Source: Pedobacter sp. AJM | GTDB lineage: Bacteria > Bacteroidota > Bacteroidia > Sphingobacteriales > Sphingobacteriaceae | DNA: 64,000 bases | NCBI RefSeq assembly: GCF_002197755.1 | Contig: NZ_NHOT01000003.1 | Span: 62,001 to 126,000, forward strand | Direction: 5' to 3' | Shown: piece after piece, positions 1-9,412 of the stretch | How the letters are laid out: each line of letters opens with the position of its first letter | How positions within the stretch are numbered: position 1 is the stretch's first letter | Program-made: the position numbers and the translations under genes | Notes under the pieces: model-generated | Seen by the model: only the letters and a program-made list of their open reading frames with translations | The model's database searches: none | What the model was told of the DNA's origin: nothing

Positions 1-376
1 CATAGATCAGCATAGTCATGATTTAACGTCTCTTCATGGTTACCTTTTTTTCTGCGTCCTGCTGCTTCATGATACGCATTGATTGTTATTTTTCTTGTTT
101 ATTTAGCATAAATTTTATCCGTTAAAATGCTAATTTTCCAGGTTTAAAGTCTTTGATGTGAAATTCAAGCTGAACTGAATCTTTCCAATTTCCTAATTCT
201 TCTATGCATGGCTTGATTGATGTTTTTTTGATTTGAAAGGCCAGATCAAAATCGATAGCTGCAGCATGTCTAAAAAAGTATCATTTTAATACACCTATTA
301 AAATGTTCAATTTTCATGTTTTTTTTTCTGAAATTTTGTACCTTAATATCATTATTAACCTCTTAAAAAACAAACA
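1..376. other. Left-edge AT-rich stretch without a supportable gene
   Basis: This stretch is rich in A and T and has stops in every frame at short intervals. A short minus-strand reading frame opens towards the left edge from an ATG near position 19, but only about six codons lie inside the window, so no gene can be claimed. The last 50 bases before the gene at 377 contain AAATTTTG (331-338), one base away from the Bacteroidota -7 element TAnnTTTG, with no convincing -33 partner. Confidence 0.4.
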
Positions 377-2080
377 ATGGGATTTTCATCTTCAAATCTT
401 TCGGCTGCGGCATATGGCTACAGCTTTGTGGTAGCCACCACACAGGAAAGTATCAATGCATCGATGCAGCAATACATGAATGGTATTAAAGCCCCCGAAA
501 TCATGATGTGTTATATCATGGACCAGAACGGTAATCCGCAGTCCATTGATTATCAGACATTAATTACCCAGGCTAATGGAACAGATCCTTTTTCTGTGCC
601 GGATGGAACACCTGTCACTGATCCGCGCATTCAAAACCTGTCAAAGGCCTACTTCATGTATGCTTTCAAGGCACAAATCGGATTACCGGCAGGTTATGCG
701 CCGCTTACACCCGGAGGGCCTGCATTGCCCAACATTGTTGTGTTAGGCAGCAGCACGGCAACTGTTCAATTCAATCTGACATGCAGTGAATTTCAGGTAA
801 CCGAAGCCACATACGGGCCACGTGGCATTGCGAATTGGTTAAATCAATCGCAACCCGCCGGACAAGCATGGATATTTTCATCTTTAGTGGATATGCAGTT
901 AACACCGAACAGTGATTACGCAAACCTGCCTCCTGCCGTACAGGCACAAATAAAAAACCTGGGTGGCAATGCTTTCAGTGTACAGCAGTTGTTGTTTGAT
1001 CTGGACAATGCAGCATTGCAGTCAACTCCGACTATTACAGGTGTGGTACCGGGCACTCCCTTATATAATGGATTGCAAAGTGCATTCCTGGGCCCTTACA
1101 TGACACAATTGAAAACCAACGGTCAACCTGTGTTAGGTTATTCTATACAGCAATCCACCACGCCTCCGGCTTCCATCACCCTCACCGATCTGAATTTTGA
1201 AGTAAACCCATATATGGGTACCAACGGACAACCGGTATCTTCGCCGACAACAGATCAGCAAGGGCTGAGCTCCTTATGTTATCTCTGTGCAGCCAACGGC
1301 GTACAATTGCCGGTAGCGAACGAATTTTCATGGAACTGGATTGACCCTTCAGAAGAATCCAGTTATAATGGCGTAGTGGCTATTAACAGGAATACATTTG
1401 CAAATTTCTTCGAGACCCAGTTATATCCGACCGTATCAAAGTGTTGTTTTTCTCCATTAGTAAGAGTCTGGCTTTCAGGAACGTTCGATACCACCGTAAA
1501 TTACCAGTGGGGCCTTTCAGGCAATCAGACACCTACGGTAAACATGCCATCCACCGGATCAACAGTTGCCACGTTTACCTATAGTGGAAATGCTTCTGAT
1601 CAGGCCGGATTAAACGGAGATATGGGATCGATGACGCTTACACCGTCTATGAATGCCACTGTGGTATTCACCGGAAAAACCATTGTGATTACACAACATC
1701 TGGTTATATACGTGGAAATTACCGGAACATTCGGTGTTACCCTGAGTGGCAATGTAGTGGATATTACCTATACAGACACCTATACTTTGGGTGTAGATGC
1801 CAGCGGATCACTTACGGCTACCTTAAATTCTGTAAAAACGGATAATTCGGTTGACCCAAGCACCAACGGATGGAGCAATTTCTGGGGCAGCGATGTGAAT
1901 AGCCTCATGAATGATATCGCCACCTGGGTCCAAGATTTCGCAGCCACCAATTTTACGGATATTCCGCTGAATACAGTCCAGAGTTTTGTATTTCCGGGTG
2001 GCAATACATTCACATTTGATGATGTATCGTTCTCTGAAAACCGGGACCTGGTTTCGCACATCACTTATGTACAGGTGTAA
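377..2080 (+). CDS. Unknown protein resembling P47/TULIP-like proteins
   Basis: A 567-residue protein that I do not recognise with certainty. The N-terminus (residues 13-34, Tyr-Gly-Tyr then a Val-Val-Ala-Thr strand and a helix beginning Ser-Ile-Asn) resembles the opening of P47/OrfX TULIP-like proteins, in which a Tyr-Gly-Trp/Asp-Thr start leads into a strand and a long helix. The C-terminal third is rich in alternating Thr/Val strands and ends in an Asn-Arg-Asp-Leu-Val segment, also reminiscent of that group. There is no signal peptide, lipobox or membrane segment, so it is probably soluble and intracellular, or released by a non-Sec route. It is followed 152 bp later by another large unknown gene on the same strand. 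The family link is inference from pattern only. Confidence 0.7.
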   Translation: MGFSSSNLSAAAYGYSFVVATTQESINASMQQYMNGIKAPEIMMCYIMDQNGNPQSIDYQTLITQANGTDPFSVPDGTPVTDPRIQNLSKAYFMYAFKAQIGLPAGYAPLTPGGPALPNIVVLGSSTATVQFNLTCSEFQVTEATYGPRGIANWLNQSQPAGQAWIFSSLVDMQLTPNSDYANLPPAVQAQIKNLGGNAFSVQQLLFDLDNAALQSTPTITGVVPGTPLYNGLQSAFLGPYMTQLKTNGQPVLGYSIQQSTTPPASITLTDLNFEVNPYMGTNGQPVSSPTTDQQGLSSLCYLCAANGVQLPVANEFSWNWIDPSEESSYNGVVAINRNTFANFFETQLYPTVSKCCFSPLVRVWLSGTFDTTVNYQWGLSGNQTPTVNMPSTGSTVATFTYSGNASDQAGLNGDMGSMTLTPSMNATVVFTGKTIVITQHLVIYVEITGTFGVTLSGNVVDITYTDTYTLGVDASGSLTATLNSVKTDNSVDPSTNGWSNFWGSDVNSLMNDIATWVQDFAATNFTDIPLNTVQSFVFPGGNTFTFDDVSFSENRDLVSHITYVQV

Positions 2081-2232
2081 ACAACAACATATTCCTTCTA
2101 TCTTAATCTGATTATCCGATACCTGAAACACCGGCCTTATTTTTTTACACCATTACTGAACTTGTTGAAGCATCAAAGACAAAGGCCTGTTCCCTGTATC
2201 GGATTAGTCATTCATCTCAAAATCCACCAACA

Positions 2233-5200
2233 ATGGCAAATACAATTCATATTACTTCGGAATTCATGCAGAATTATGTGCAGGCAGAGATCATGTCTCC
2301 ACAGTCAAAATTCGAAGCATTACAAACCAGTACCGGCTTATCGCTGTTGTTTTCGACGGGTACGGACAACGTATTTTATGTAACGGAAGAAACACAAGGG
2401 GCTTCAGCAAGCGGCTGGCAGAAACTCGACTTAAGTTCAGCGCAGATAGCCAAAGACTTTGCCGGCAAATCAGGCATGTTCTGTAAAACGTTTGATGTGG
2501 CACAAAACATTACCGATGGAACCATTGGAATGGCTATGGCCATCAGCGATGGCACGAACGATCACTTATACCTTTGTTTAGGCAATTCCAATTCGGATAC
2601 CAGTTGGCTGGCCAATCCGCAGTGGGTCTATTATCCTTATGATGCTGCAGCCCCGTCACCTCCTCCCTCACCTGTTCAGATTGTAAATATTTTCATCAGC
2701 GAAACAACACAGGGCCAGTATATATTGGTGGATATTGTCCAGGATCCGGCCAGCGCCAATCAATTGGTTTCGAGATATTATATCCATACGGCTAATGCCG
2801 GAGGTACTGCATGGAATGTACACAGCATTACCATTGACCTCCAAACAACCGGCTACCAAAGCTGCCTTGGCCGCCAGGCCGGGCAAACCATTGATGGTGT
2901 TTATACGGCAGGAAATATAAACGGCAGCCCACAGTTTATCTATCAACCTCTGTACAATATCTGGAATCCTGCATTACCAGCAAATCCTGCCCGACTGGCA
3001 TTGCCACAGAACCTGCAGCCAGATGCTATCGCATCCTGCCGCAATGCAGACCAGTCAACTGATTTATACTGTGCTGCCGGCGGCGGACTCTATTACTTTG
3101 ACAGCAGCAATCAGCAAGACCAGGCCGTGGGTGCATTGTTATTTAATAATAGCCTGCTGACGGGCGTGACACATGTATTCGCGGCAAGCAATAGCGCCAC
3201 TGTAGTCGTGTGGGGACTAAACCAGGCGAATCAGGTGTTTTATACCACTTGTCCATTGGCTCAGGCAGGCACCGGTTCCGCCTGGAGCACGCCACTTCCT
3301 GTACTCAGTCAGGTGGACCTGATTTCGCCGTATCTGAATGTGGCAGATGGCGGTAATACTTTCTTTGGCGTAGGCGGTAATTTTTTATACAAAATGATCA
3401 AATCGCCAGTAAGTGGTTTATGGACCACACAGCAGATCACATTACCCGCTCCGGGACCGCAATCGCCGGCACAAAGTTTCAGTTCTTATACCACACGTAT
3501 CCAGTTGGTTGACGATACCAATACGGCTGTACCCCAGGCCACCCTGATGTTAAGTGCCAAAACCAGGGCAACATTCTACATCAATAACCTATACTATGTG
3601 CTGGATACCAATCCGATTCCGGTGGAAACAGATGCCCAGGGCTTTATTATACTGATCGAAACAGTAGATGATATAACAGGCACACAAATACAGGTGGCGA
3701 CACAAAATGGTACGCCTACGAATATTAATCCCATGGAAAAGCCATTTAATCAAGCCACACAACTGAATACCGTTTCCAGCTTGCAAAGTGCCGTGGTGAC
3801 CAATCCCGATGGGAGCACCTATCCGCTTGTACCCTCCGGTAATTCGCAAAGCGACCTGCAGGCAGCGGCTACATCGTTAGGCAATTTATCACAGGCCTAT
3901 ACCAGTTTATCATCGCCAGGGCAGGGAAATCCGTCAGCAATGGTGATGATAGCGATGCCTTCCCCCGTCAGTCTTGCAGGTGCTATTGAAACAGATATCG
4001 GCGATTTGTTCAGCTGGCTCGAATCCGGGGTTGAAAGTATTGTCCAGGTAATAAAAGATGACGCTACAGATGCATGGAATTTTGTGGTAAAGATTGCCGA
4101 TACGGTGTACCATGCCGTGCTCGATGCGGTAGAGAAAGTGGTGGGCGCGCTAAAATGGATATTCAATGCCATTAAAACAGCCATTGAAGACCTGATTAAA
4201 TTCCTGGAATTCTTGTTTGAATGGGCTGATATCACCCGCACAAAGGAAGTTTTTAAAAACCTGGTTACCTCTTTCCTCCAATATGAGGTAGATCAGATCA
4301 GTGTGTACCAACAGGGAATCAATACAGGTATTCAAAATCTGGTGGCTGCCATTAACGGATGGGCGGACATCACCGACTGGTCGGGACTGGGAACCGCCGG
4401 TACGTCATCTGTCAGCGCCAGTTCCAGCGCCTCATTGGGGCAGAGTTCTCCCGGCACGTTATTGTCGCATCATTTTCAGTATAATGCCAATAACCTGACA
4501 CTCACCAATCCTCCCGCTCCGCCTATTCCCGGGCAATCGTACATTGATATCCTGATACAAGCCATCCAAAACGAAGGCACCCTTCTGGATGCCACTATCG
4601 ATCAGCTGGAAAAACTGGCAAGCAATTATAAAAGCATGTCGCTAGTGGATATACTAAAACAGATCATTGCCCTGTTAGCAGATACGGTGCTTGAAAGTGT
4701 AGAGAATATTCTCGATGCCTTGCTGGACGTCATACAACAGGTGTCGCAAACAATATTGAATATCCTGGATACACCGATATACATTCCTGTGGTCAGCGAT
4801 ATATTGAGTGCCTTTGGCGTACCCAGTGTTTCATTTATTGATTTGTTTTGCTGGATCACTGCGGTACCTGTTACCATAGCGTATAAGGTAGCGGAAGGCG
4901 CAGCACCATTTCCTGACAATGCAGAAACCACCTATCTGATAAATACAACTGACTTCAACAGCTTGATGAGTGCCTTTAGCGGAACGGCGACTACACCGCC
5001 CGCAGCATCAAACCCGGTAAATGCAATGGAAACAACATCCCTGGCCACTGTTGATTTTGCGGCTGTGAATACATCAACCGGCCCGGTAAGCATGTCGCAG
5101 GACACAAAAAATGCGGTTTTTGTTATGTTACATGGTGGTTCAGGTTTCTTTACTTTTGTGTCGTGCTTTATCACCAGCTTTGAAGCCGCTTCAGAAACCG

Positions 5201-5715
5201 GTGATAATCCATTCTCTACGCCTTCTGCTATACTGGGCGTACTGAGTGCAGGCACTAATGGAATCGCCAATTTCCTGGTCCCTCAGGATGCCATCCAAAA
5301 TTCGGCAGTCAGCTGGATCAGTAACTTTACAACCGGTGTAACCATTCTTTCGAAAATCATATTCAGCGGTCCGGCACAGCGAAAATTCGCAGCATCTGCC
5401 AGCAACATGAAATACCTGTCTGTCAATGATGGTCGATCAACAGGTGCTATTATAAATAGTGTGCTGATCATACCTGCGCTATTCTGCACCTGCTGGCACT
5501 TCTACGAATTGTCGCAAGATACCAGCGGAGATGTACGTTCCAATGCCATTATCGGAGAAACGTCCAACATGACTGGTTACATCAGCCGCATTTCCTATAC
5601 CGTAGCCGTAAATGATGAAGACCCTGATTCGAAAGCCATTGCCATCGGCATCATGGTAGTGGCCAGTATCTGTACCGGAGGTTTACAAACTGCGGAGGCC
5701 ATAATAGGCGTTTAG
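2233..5715 (+). CDS. Large unknown protein: propeller-like N-terminus, amphipathic helical core
   Basis: An 1160-residue protein of unknown function. Residues about 1-410 form repeated beta-rich blocks with recurring small-residue/aromatic strands, suggesting a propeller or lectin-like fold. About 415-500 looks like a small Ig/CarboxypepD-like domain. About 583-696 and 760-850 are long amphipathic helices rich in Ile, Leu, Val and Trp. About 853-886, 1077-1093 and 1140-1160 are hydrophobic enough to insert into a membrane. There is no N-terminal signal peptide, and no type IX secretion C-terminal domain is visible. This plan, binding domain plus helical and hydrophobic stretches, is seen in membrane-acting proteins, but no named toxin family is evident to me. 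It is probably expressed with the gene at 377 and ends just before a strong terminator. Confidence 0.75.
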   Translation: MANTIHITSEFMQNYVQAEIMSPQSKFEALQTSTGLSLLFSTGTDNVFYVTEETQGASASGWQKLDLSSAQIAKDFAGKSGMFCKTFDVAQNITDGTIGMAMAISDGTNDHLYLCLGNSNSDTSWLANPQWVYYPYDAAAPSPPPSPVQIVNIFISETTQGQYILVDIVQDPASANQLVSRYYIHTANAGGTAWNVHSITIDLQTTGYQSCLGRQAGQTIDGVYTAGNINGSPQFIYQPLYNIWNPALPANPARLALPQNLQPDAIASCRNADQSTDLYCAAGGGLYYFDSSNQQDQAVGALLFNNSLLTGVTHVFAASNSATVVVWGLNQANQVFYTTCPLAQAGTGSAWSTPLPVLSQVDLISPYLNVADGGNTFFGVGGNFLYKMIKSPVSGLWTTQQITLPAPGPQSPAQSFSSYTTRIQLVDDTNTAVPQATLMLSAKTRATFYINNLYYVLDTNPIPVETDAQGFIILIETVDDITGTQIQVATQNGTPTNINPMEKPFNQATQLNTVSSLQSAVVTNPDGSTYPLVPSGNSQSDLQAAATSLGNLSQAYTSLSSPGQGNPSAMVMIAMPSPVSLAGAIETDIGDLFSWLESGVESIVQVIKDDATDAWNFVVKIADTVYHAVLDAVEKVVGALKWIFNAIKTAIEDLIKFLEFLFEWADITRTKEVFKNLVTSFLQYEVDQISVYQQGINTGIQNLVAAINGWADITDWSGLGTAGTSSVSASSSASLGQSSPGTLLSHHFQYNANNLTLTNPPAPPIPGQSYIDILIQAIQNEGTLLDATIDQLEKLASNYKSMSLVDILKQIIALLADTVLESVENILDALLDVIQQVSQTILNILDTPIYIPVVSDILSAFGVPSVSFIDLFCWITAVPVTIAYKVAEGAAPFPDNAETTYLINTTDFNSLMSAFSGTATTPPAASNPVNAMETTSLATVDFAAVNTSTGPVSMSQDTKNAVFVMLHGGSGFFTFVSCFITSFEAASETGDNPFSTPSAILGVLSAGTNGIANFLVPQDAIQNSAVSWISNFTTGVTILSKIIFSGPAQRKFAASASNMKYLSVNDGRSTGAIINSVLIIPALFCTCWHFYELSQDTSGDVRSNAIIGETSNMTGYISRISYTVAVNDEDPDSKAIAIGIMVVASICTGGLQTAEAIIGV

Positions 5716-5750
5716 CATGGCGCGTACCTAAAGAAATGTACGGTCCATCA

Positions 5751-5785
5751 CACACAAAACCCGCTCTGAGAGCGGGTTTTGTGTG
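5751..5785 (+). terminator. Strong hairpin terminator after the two-gene unit
   Basis: A 15-bp perfect stem (CACACAAAACCCGCT at 5751-5765 pairing with 5771-5785) with a 5-nt loop lies 36 bases after the stop codon of the 1160-residue gene. It closes the 377-5715 unit. Confidence 0.85.
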
Positions 5786-6135
5786 ATTACTTTTCTAAAG
5801 GTTCAATAGCAGCCGCAGTAACCCGGGAGTCAGAAAATTCCTTTTATCGTTTTATTTATGATGACTGATCCTGATGGTTTTAAAGTGTTTTCCGCTACAA
5901 CAATGGCTATGCGTACAGTTCCAAAAAAGGTGATGTATTTATTCATTAATTTAGCATAAATATATGCTTTCTAACAGATTATGATTCTCAATAATGGAAG
6001 GCTTACTATCTGTTTATAGGTTTATATAAGCTTTTGGAAATTTTAATGATTAGGACGATCTAAAATAGATTTGTAAGACACATCTATTTTCAGAATAAAC
6101 TAAATTTAACTCTTTTAGAATATGCTATAATATCA

Positions 6136-6517
6136 ATGTGTACATCTAATTATGATCCAGAAGCAGGAATATGCAGTATAAACAATTTCTACGATATCAG
6201 TGATATAACTGCTTTAAGTGCCTTCGGTTGAAACCCAAGTACTGATCAATATTACTTCAATGCTTTGCTTTCTATTGTCGTTAAAGACGGAAAATACAAG
6301 ATCAAAATGGAAGTGCCGCAATATACCTATGGCAACCTCACGATACAAAACATATGCCGACTTTCAATCTCAAAGTATGCCAATTCAGTCTTTAACAAAT
6401 GTCCGCCAGAATGGTAAATGCCAACGAATGCGGGTCTTAAACCCTTATTGATAAATGCTGCCTACATTTAATTTGGTACAGAAAGAAATGGACAAAAAGC
6501 TCGATACTAATTTTTGA
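6136..6517 (+). pseudogene. Decayed DUF4468-like gene
   Basis: Three short coding-like segments sit in one direction but in broken frames. From 6136 an ATG-led frame runs to TGA at 6229-6231. The same frame continues from 6232 to TAA at 6415-6417 and contains Tyr-Tyr-Phe-Asn-Ala-Leu-Leu-Ser-Ile-Val-Val-Lys-Asp-Gly-Lys-Tyr-Lys, the pattern typical of the DUF4468 TBP-like fold. A +1 frame at 6470-6517 reads Leu-Val-Gln-Lys-Glu-Met-Asp-Lys-Lys-Leu-Asp, like the usual helical end of such proteins. In-frame stops and the frame change indicate decay. The family assignment is from pattern and uncertain. A 77-codon frame at 6218-6451 overlaps it in another frame and looks non-coding. Confidence 0.4.
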
Positions 6518-6524
6518 TATAATA

Positions 6525-6554
6525 AACGACTCATTTTATTCAAAATGAGTCGTT
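6525..6554. terminator. Bidirectional hairpin terminator
   Basis: A 13-bp perfect stem (AACGACTCATTTT at 6525-6537 against 6542-6554) with a 4-nt loop follows the decayed gene directly. It could also stop transcription arriving from the minus-strand lipoprotein gene that ends at 6688. Confidence 0.7.
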
Positions 6555-6687
6555 CAAAATCCTTTTCATCAACTTTTATTCACTAACCCATACCTTTATT
6601 TGAAAATGGCGTTGGTCCAGCCAAACTGAACTTCAGTGCGAAACCCTACTTGGGCTATAAATGGTCGACAAAAACTTTAATATTTTA

Positions 6688-8358
6688 TTAATAGTTCGCT
6701 GTTGCAATCTTACTTCCATGCCACTGACCATTACGTTTAACAATACCATACATCAGGGTCTTAAATTCCTGAGGCTTTTTTAGTGCACCTGGCGAAGCAC
6801 TGGGATTGATACCACCATTAGAATTAATAGTAAATCCGATCTGAAAGCCCCAGTCAAAGGTCTTATGAACATCAGATGTACCATATTGATGATTATAAAA
6901 AGTTTTAGCAACCATTAATTTGCCCAACGGCGCAGCATTATAAGAGTACGTAATATTATTATCAGGTTTTGATTTGCCCAGGGATTGCCAAAAGTTGCCT
7001 ACACGCTTTATGGTTTCATTCCAGAACAACTTATTGAGGTTTTCATGTTTTAATTGCCCATTTCCGGCCTGTAATGCGCCATAAAGGCCATAATCTGCCA
7101 CATTATTGGTTACAGGATAATTAAAGGGAAGTATATCTTCGATGTAAATGTCATCCTTGAAAATGGTTGGATAACCTTGTGTACTAAAACCTGACATGGA
7201 ATAAACACCAGGATAATAGCTAGGCGTCCAGAAGGTGTTAGCATCGAAAATCGTTCTGTTATTATTATTATAGATGGTCGTAATTCTATTCTGTGAAGGT
7301 GCTGGGTTAAAGTAGGAAGAATAATCATAATAGAATGTGCCTGCAATGACCCCTAATCTGATTTCATCGACATCTTCTTTTCTCCAAAAGCCAGTCCATC
7401 CCTTATACTGATGCTTCACCTTTACCCCAAGGTTATAGGCCAGGTAGTAATTATAATTATAAGCCTTTGACTTCACCCTTCTCTTACTTTCGTATTGATC
7501 AACACACATATCTGAATCTCCGAACAGGCTTTGAAGAAATGTAGTATAGGTACTGCAAGACGGTAGGGAATTAATGAAATTAGCCATTTGTATATTCGGG
7601 TCAGTAACTGGAGGAGAATTTGTTGATGATCCGCCGGAGTATCCCCCGCCCGCAGAGGGTAAAGTCACAGGGTAATAACTAATTCCATCATCTACTGACA
7701 CTACATAAATCATAGGTAGATATCTAGAGGAAACATAACTGGTTCTCAGTCCATCATCAGTAAGGTATAACAGGTTATCTGCTATCCTGTTTTTTTCAAG
7801 GTATCTGTTTAAGGCTTCGTAATTTTTATCTTTCACGATAAAAATACCGACATCTGTATATTTATAAATATCATCACCGACCTGAATTTCTCCATTGCTG
7901 TTGAGCAGGGCAGAAAATGTATCGTCCCCCATGATTTCTTCCAAACCGTTAATCTGATCAACCATAACCTCTATATTGTCTATTGACGCCTTAGCCCTGA
8001 AAGAATTCATATATCTGGCATTTTTTCTTAATTGAGCGATACGATCTTTAGTCTTATTGTAAATATTCTGCTCGTTTTTTTCAGTCACTATTGGTCTCAA
8101 TGAAGTGATGCCTAGGGCATCGATATAATCAGCCACTGTCTGATCTTTGGCATCCTTGAGGTCATCGAAAGTCTCCTGAAGCAAAGTTTTAGTTTCAAAA
8201 TAAGCTCTTCCATTTAATGCTTTTGGACTTAGGAGCCTATTAGACATACTAGATGCACTGGTTTTACGTGACAATAAATTCGACTCTGTCAGCAAACTAT
8301 CCTTACACGAAACAAGGAAAATGCAGACTATAAAAATTGGTAATAATTGATTTTTCAT
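6688..8358 (-). CDS. Lipoprotein of unknown function
   Basis: A 556-residue predicted lipoprotein: Lys-Asn, a hydrophobic stretch, then the lipobox Leu-Val-Ser-Cys with the acylated cysteine at residue 18. The next 120 residues are charged and helical. A Gly/Ser-rich linker near residue 240 leads into an aromatic-rich, beta-type second half with many Tyr, Asn and Gly. No enzyme motif is visible. It stands alone between a decayed gene and the HxlR regulator, and its A+T-rich codon use and the AT-rich flank are consistent with accessory DNA. It is probably anchored in the outer or inner membrane with the body in the periplasm or at the cell surface. Function unknown. Confidence 0.7.
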   Translation of the reverse strand: MKNQLLPIFIVCIFLVSCKDSLLTESNLLSRKTSASSMSNRLLSPKALNGRAYFETKTLLQETFDDLKDAKDQTVADYIDALGITSLRPIVTEKNEQNIYNKTKDRIAQLRKNARYMNSFRAKASIDNIEVMVDQINGLEEIMGDDTFSALLNSNGEIQVGDDIYKYTDVGIFIVKDKNYEALNRYLEKNRIADNLLYLTDDGLRTSYVSSRYLPMIYVVSVDDGISYYPVTLPSAGGGYSGGSSTNSPPVTDPNIQMANFINSLPSCSTYTTFLQSLFGDSDMCVDQYESKRRVKSKAYNYNYYLAYNLGVKVKHQYKGWTGFWRKEDVDEIRLGVIAGTFYYDYSSYFNPAPSQNRITTIYNNNNRTIFDANTFWTPSYYPGVYSMSGFSTQGYPTIFKDDIYIEDILPFNYPVTNNVADYGLYGALQAGNGQLKHENLNKLFWNETIKRVGNFWQSLGKSKPDNNITYSYNAAPLGKLMVAKTFYNHQYGTSDVHKTFDWGFQIGFTINSNGGINPSASPGALKKPQEFKTLMYGIVKRNGQWHGSKIATANY

Positions 8359-8951
8359 GATGAGTTGTTAATTTGTATAGATTGATTAAAACGGTTTTTT
8401 AATGGATTTTAATAATTTTTATGTATTATTTTATAGATAATTTATACTATTTTAAATATACAAATTTATCCAATAAAAGAGATATATTAAAAAAATATTT
8501 TCGAATTAAACTGATGCTACCTAGAAGCAATAACATTAGCCTAATTTTCTGAAGTATTAGCATGAACGATGCTTTTCTTCGATATTGCTTCGACTTTCCT
8601 TCGGGAAAATGGCCTTTAAAGCACCATGAGCCGAACAAACCTCGAACAACTGTCGAACAAGGGCCATTCAACCAGACAAATCAGGACAATTCCCGACATT
8701 GCCCGGTGCCTCTGGGGTATTAAAAGATCTGTCTTTTACCTTCACCCTGCCATCATATGGTGAACAACAGATTTTAAGTATAGCAGAAATAAAGTCATTT
8801 GAAAAGGAATCCCGCGTGAATGCTTCTTGAACCGGTAGCCGGTATAGTCAAACCAGCCTAAGTTCATTGGAACGAAAATCTTCAATCTCCCCCTGCTTAG
8901 GCCATGGAGATGAAAACAGTTAAAACTTAAGGTGATGCAGATGGCTGAAAG
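8359..8951. other. 593-bp gap with one coding-like remnant
   Basis: The first 100 bases are very A+T rich and should carry the promoter of the lipoprotein at 8358. Bases 8630-8670 contain several spaced TTCGA/TCGAA words. A plus-strand frame without its own start, roughly 8655-8831, reads like protein (Leu-Pro-Gly-Ala-Ser-Gly-Val-Leu-Lys-Asp-Leu-Ser-Phe-Thr-Phe-Thr-Leu-Pro-Ser-Tyr) before a TGA, and may be the tail of a lost gene. I cannot name it. The rest holds nothing I can support. Confidence 0.3.
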
Positions 8952-9329
8952 CTATCTGGCAGATGTCACAAATTCCCCTTTTTCGGATGCAATCTGATTT
9001 CCCCATGTCGTAATGGTGTCTAATACCGGCAGGAATGTTTTTCCAAAACCGGTCAGGCTGTAAATCACTTTAACGGGCGGCTTTTCGCCATATACTTGTC
9101 TGCCGACCAGGCCATCTTTCTCCAGCTGTTTTAACTGCAAACTTAAAGTCATTTCAGTAATGTAGGGTACCGCTTTCCGAAGTTCATGATAACGTTTTTC
9201 GCCATCTTTCAGGTGATACAGAATAACGGCTTTCCATTTACCCCCTATTAAATCCATCGCCAGGCTTACCGTACAGGGATAAATTTTTCCTTCTAATTTA
9301 ATCGCATCAGCAATACATTCTGTTTTCAT
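8952..9329 (-). CDS. HxlR-family transcriptional regulator
   Basis: A 125-residue winged-helix regulator. The family signature is clear: Cys19 before Leu-Ile-Gly-Gly-Lys-Trp, then the helix-turn-helix around Tyr-His-Glu-Leu-Arg-Lys, the Thr-Leu-Ser-Leu-Gln-Leu-Lys-Gln-Leu-Glu recognition region, and the wing ending Tyr-Ser-Leu-Thr. Members usually sense electrophiles or oxidants, often through that N-terminal cysteine, and control an adjacent oxidoreductase. It is divergent from a flavodoxin-fold oxidoreductase 83 bp away, and their promoters interlock, which fits local control of both genes. Confidence 0.93.
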   Translation of the reverse strand: MKTECIADAIKLEGKIYPCTVSLAMDLIGGKWKAVILYHLKDGEKRYHELRKAVPYITEMTLSLQLKQLEKDGLVGRQVYGEKPPVKVIYSLTGFGKTFLPVLDTITTWGNQIASEKGEFVTSAR

Positions 9330-9362
9330 GGATTATTTTTAACCTATCGTTTTGGATAGTTA

Positions 9363-9396
9363 TTGCAAATCTAATCTACTACAGATAGTTTTGCAA
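9363..9396. promoter_or_regulatory. Interlocked divergent promoters of hxlR-like gene and oxidoreductase
   Basis: Plus strand: TTG at 9363-9365, 20 bp, then TAGTTTTG at 9386-9393, an exact TAnnTTTG -7 element 19 bp before the ATG at 9413. Minus strand: TTG (read from 9394-9396), 20 bp, then TAGATTTG (9366-9373 reversed), also an exact -7 element serving the HxlR gene. Two TTGCAA palindromes (9363-9368 and 9391-9396) each supply the -33 of one promoter and abut or overlap the -7 of the other. The flanking word GATAGTT occurs twice (9355, 9384) and may belong to the operator. Confidence 0.7.
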
Positions 9397-9412
9397 CTAT
9401 AATTATGATAGT

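Noticed and set aside
8447..8671. A 74-codon minus-strand frame
   Set aside because: It covers the very A+T-rich promoter flank of the lipoprotein gene and a TTCGA-rich segment, has an irregular residue mix and no family features; it is probably not translated.
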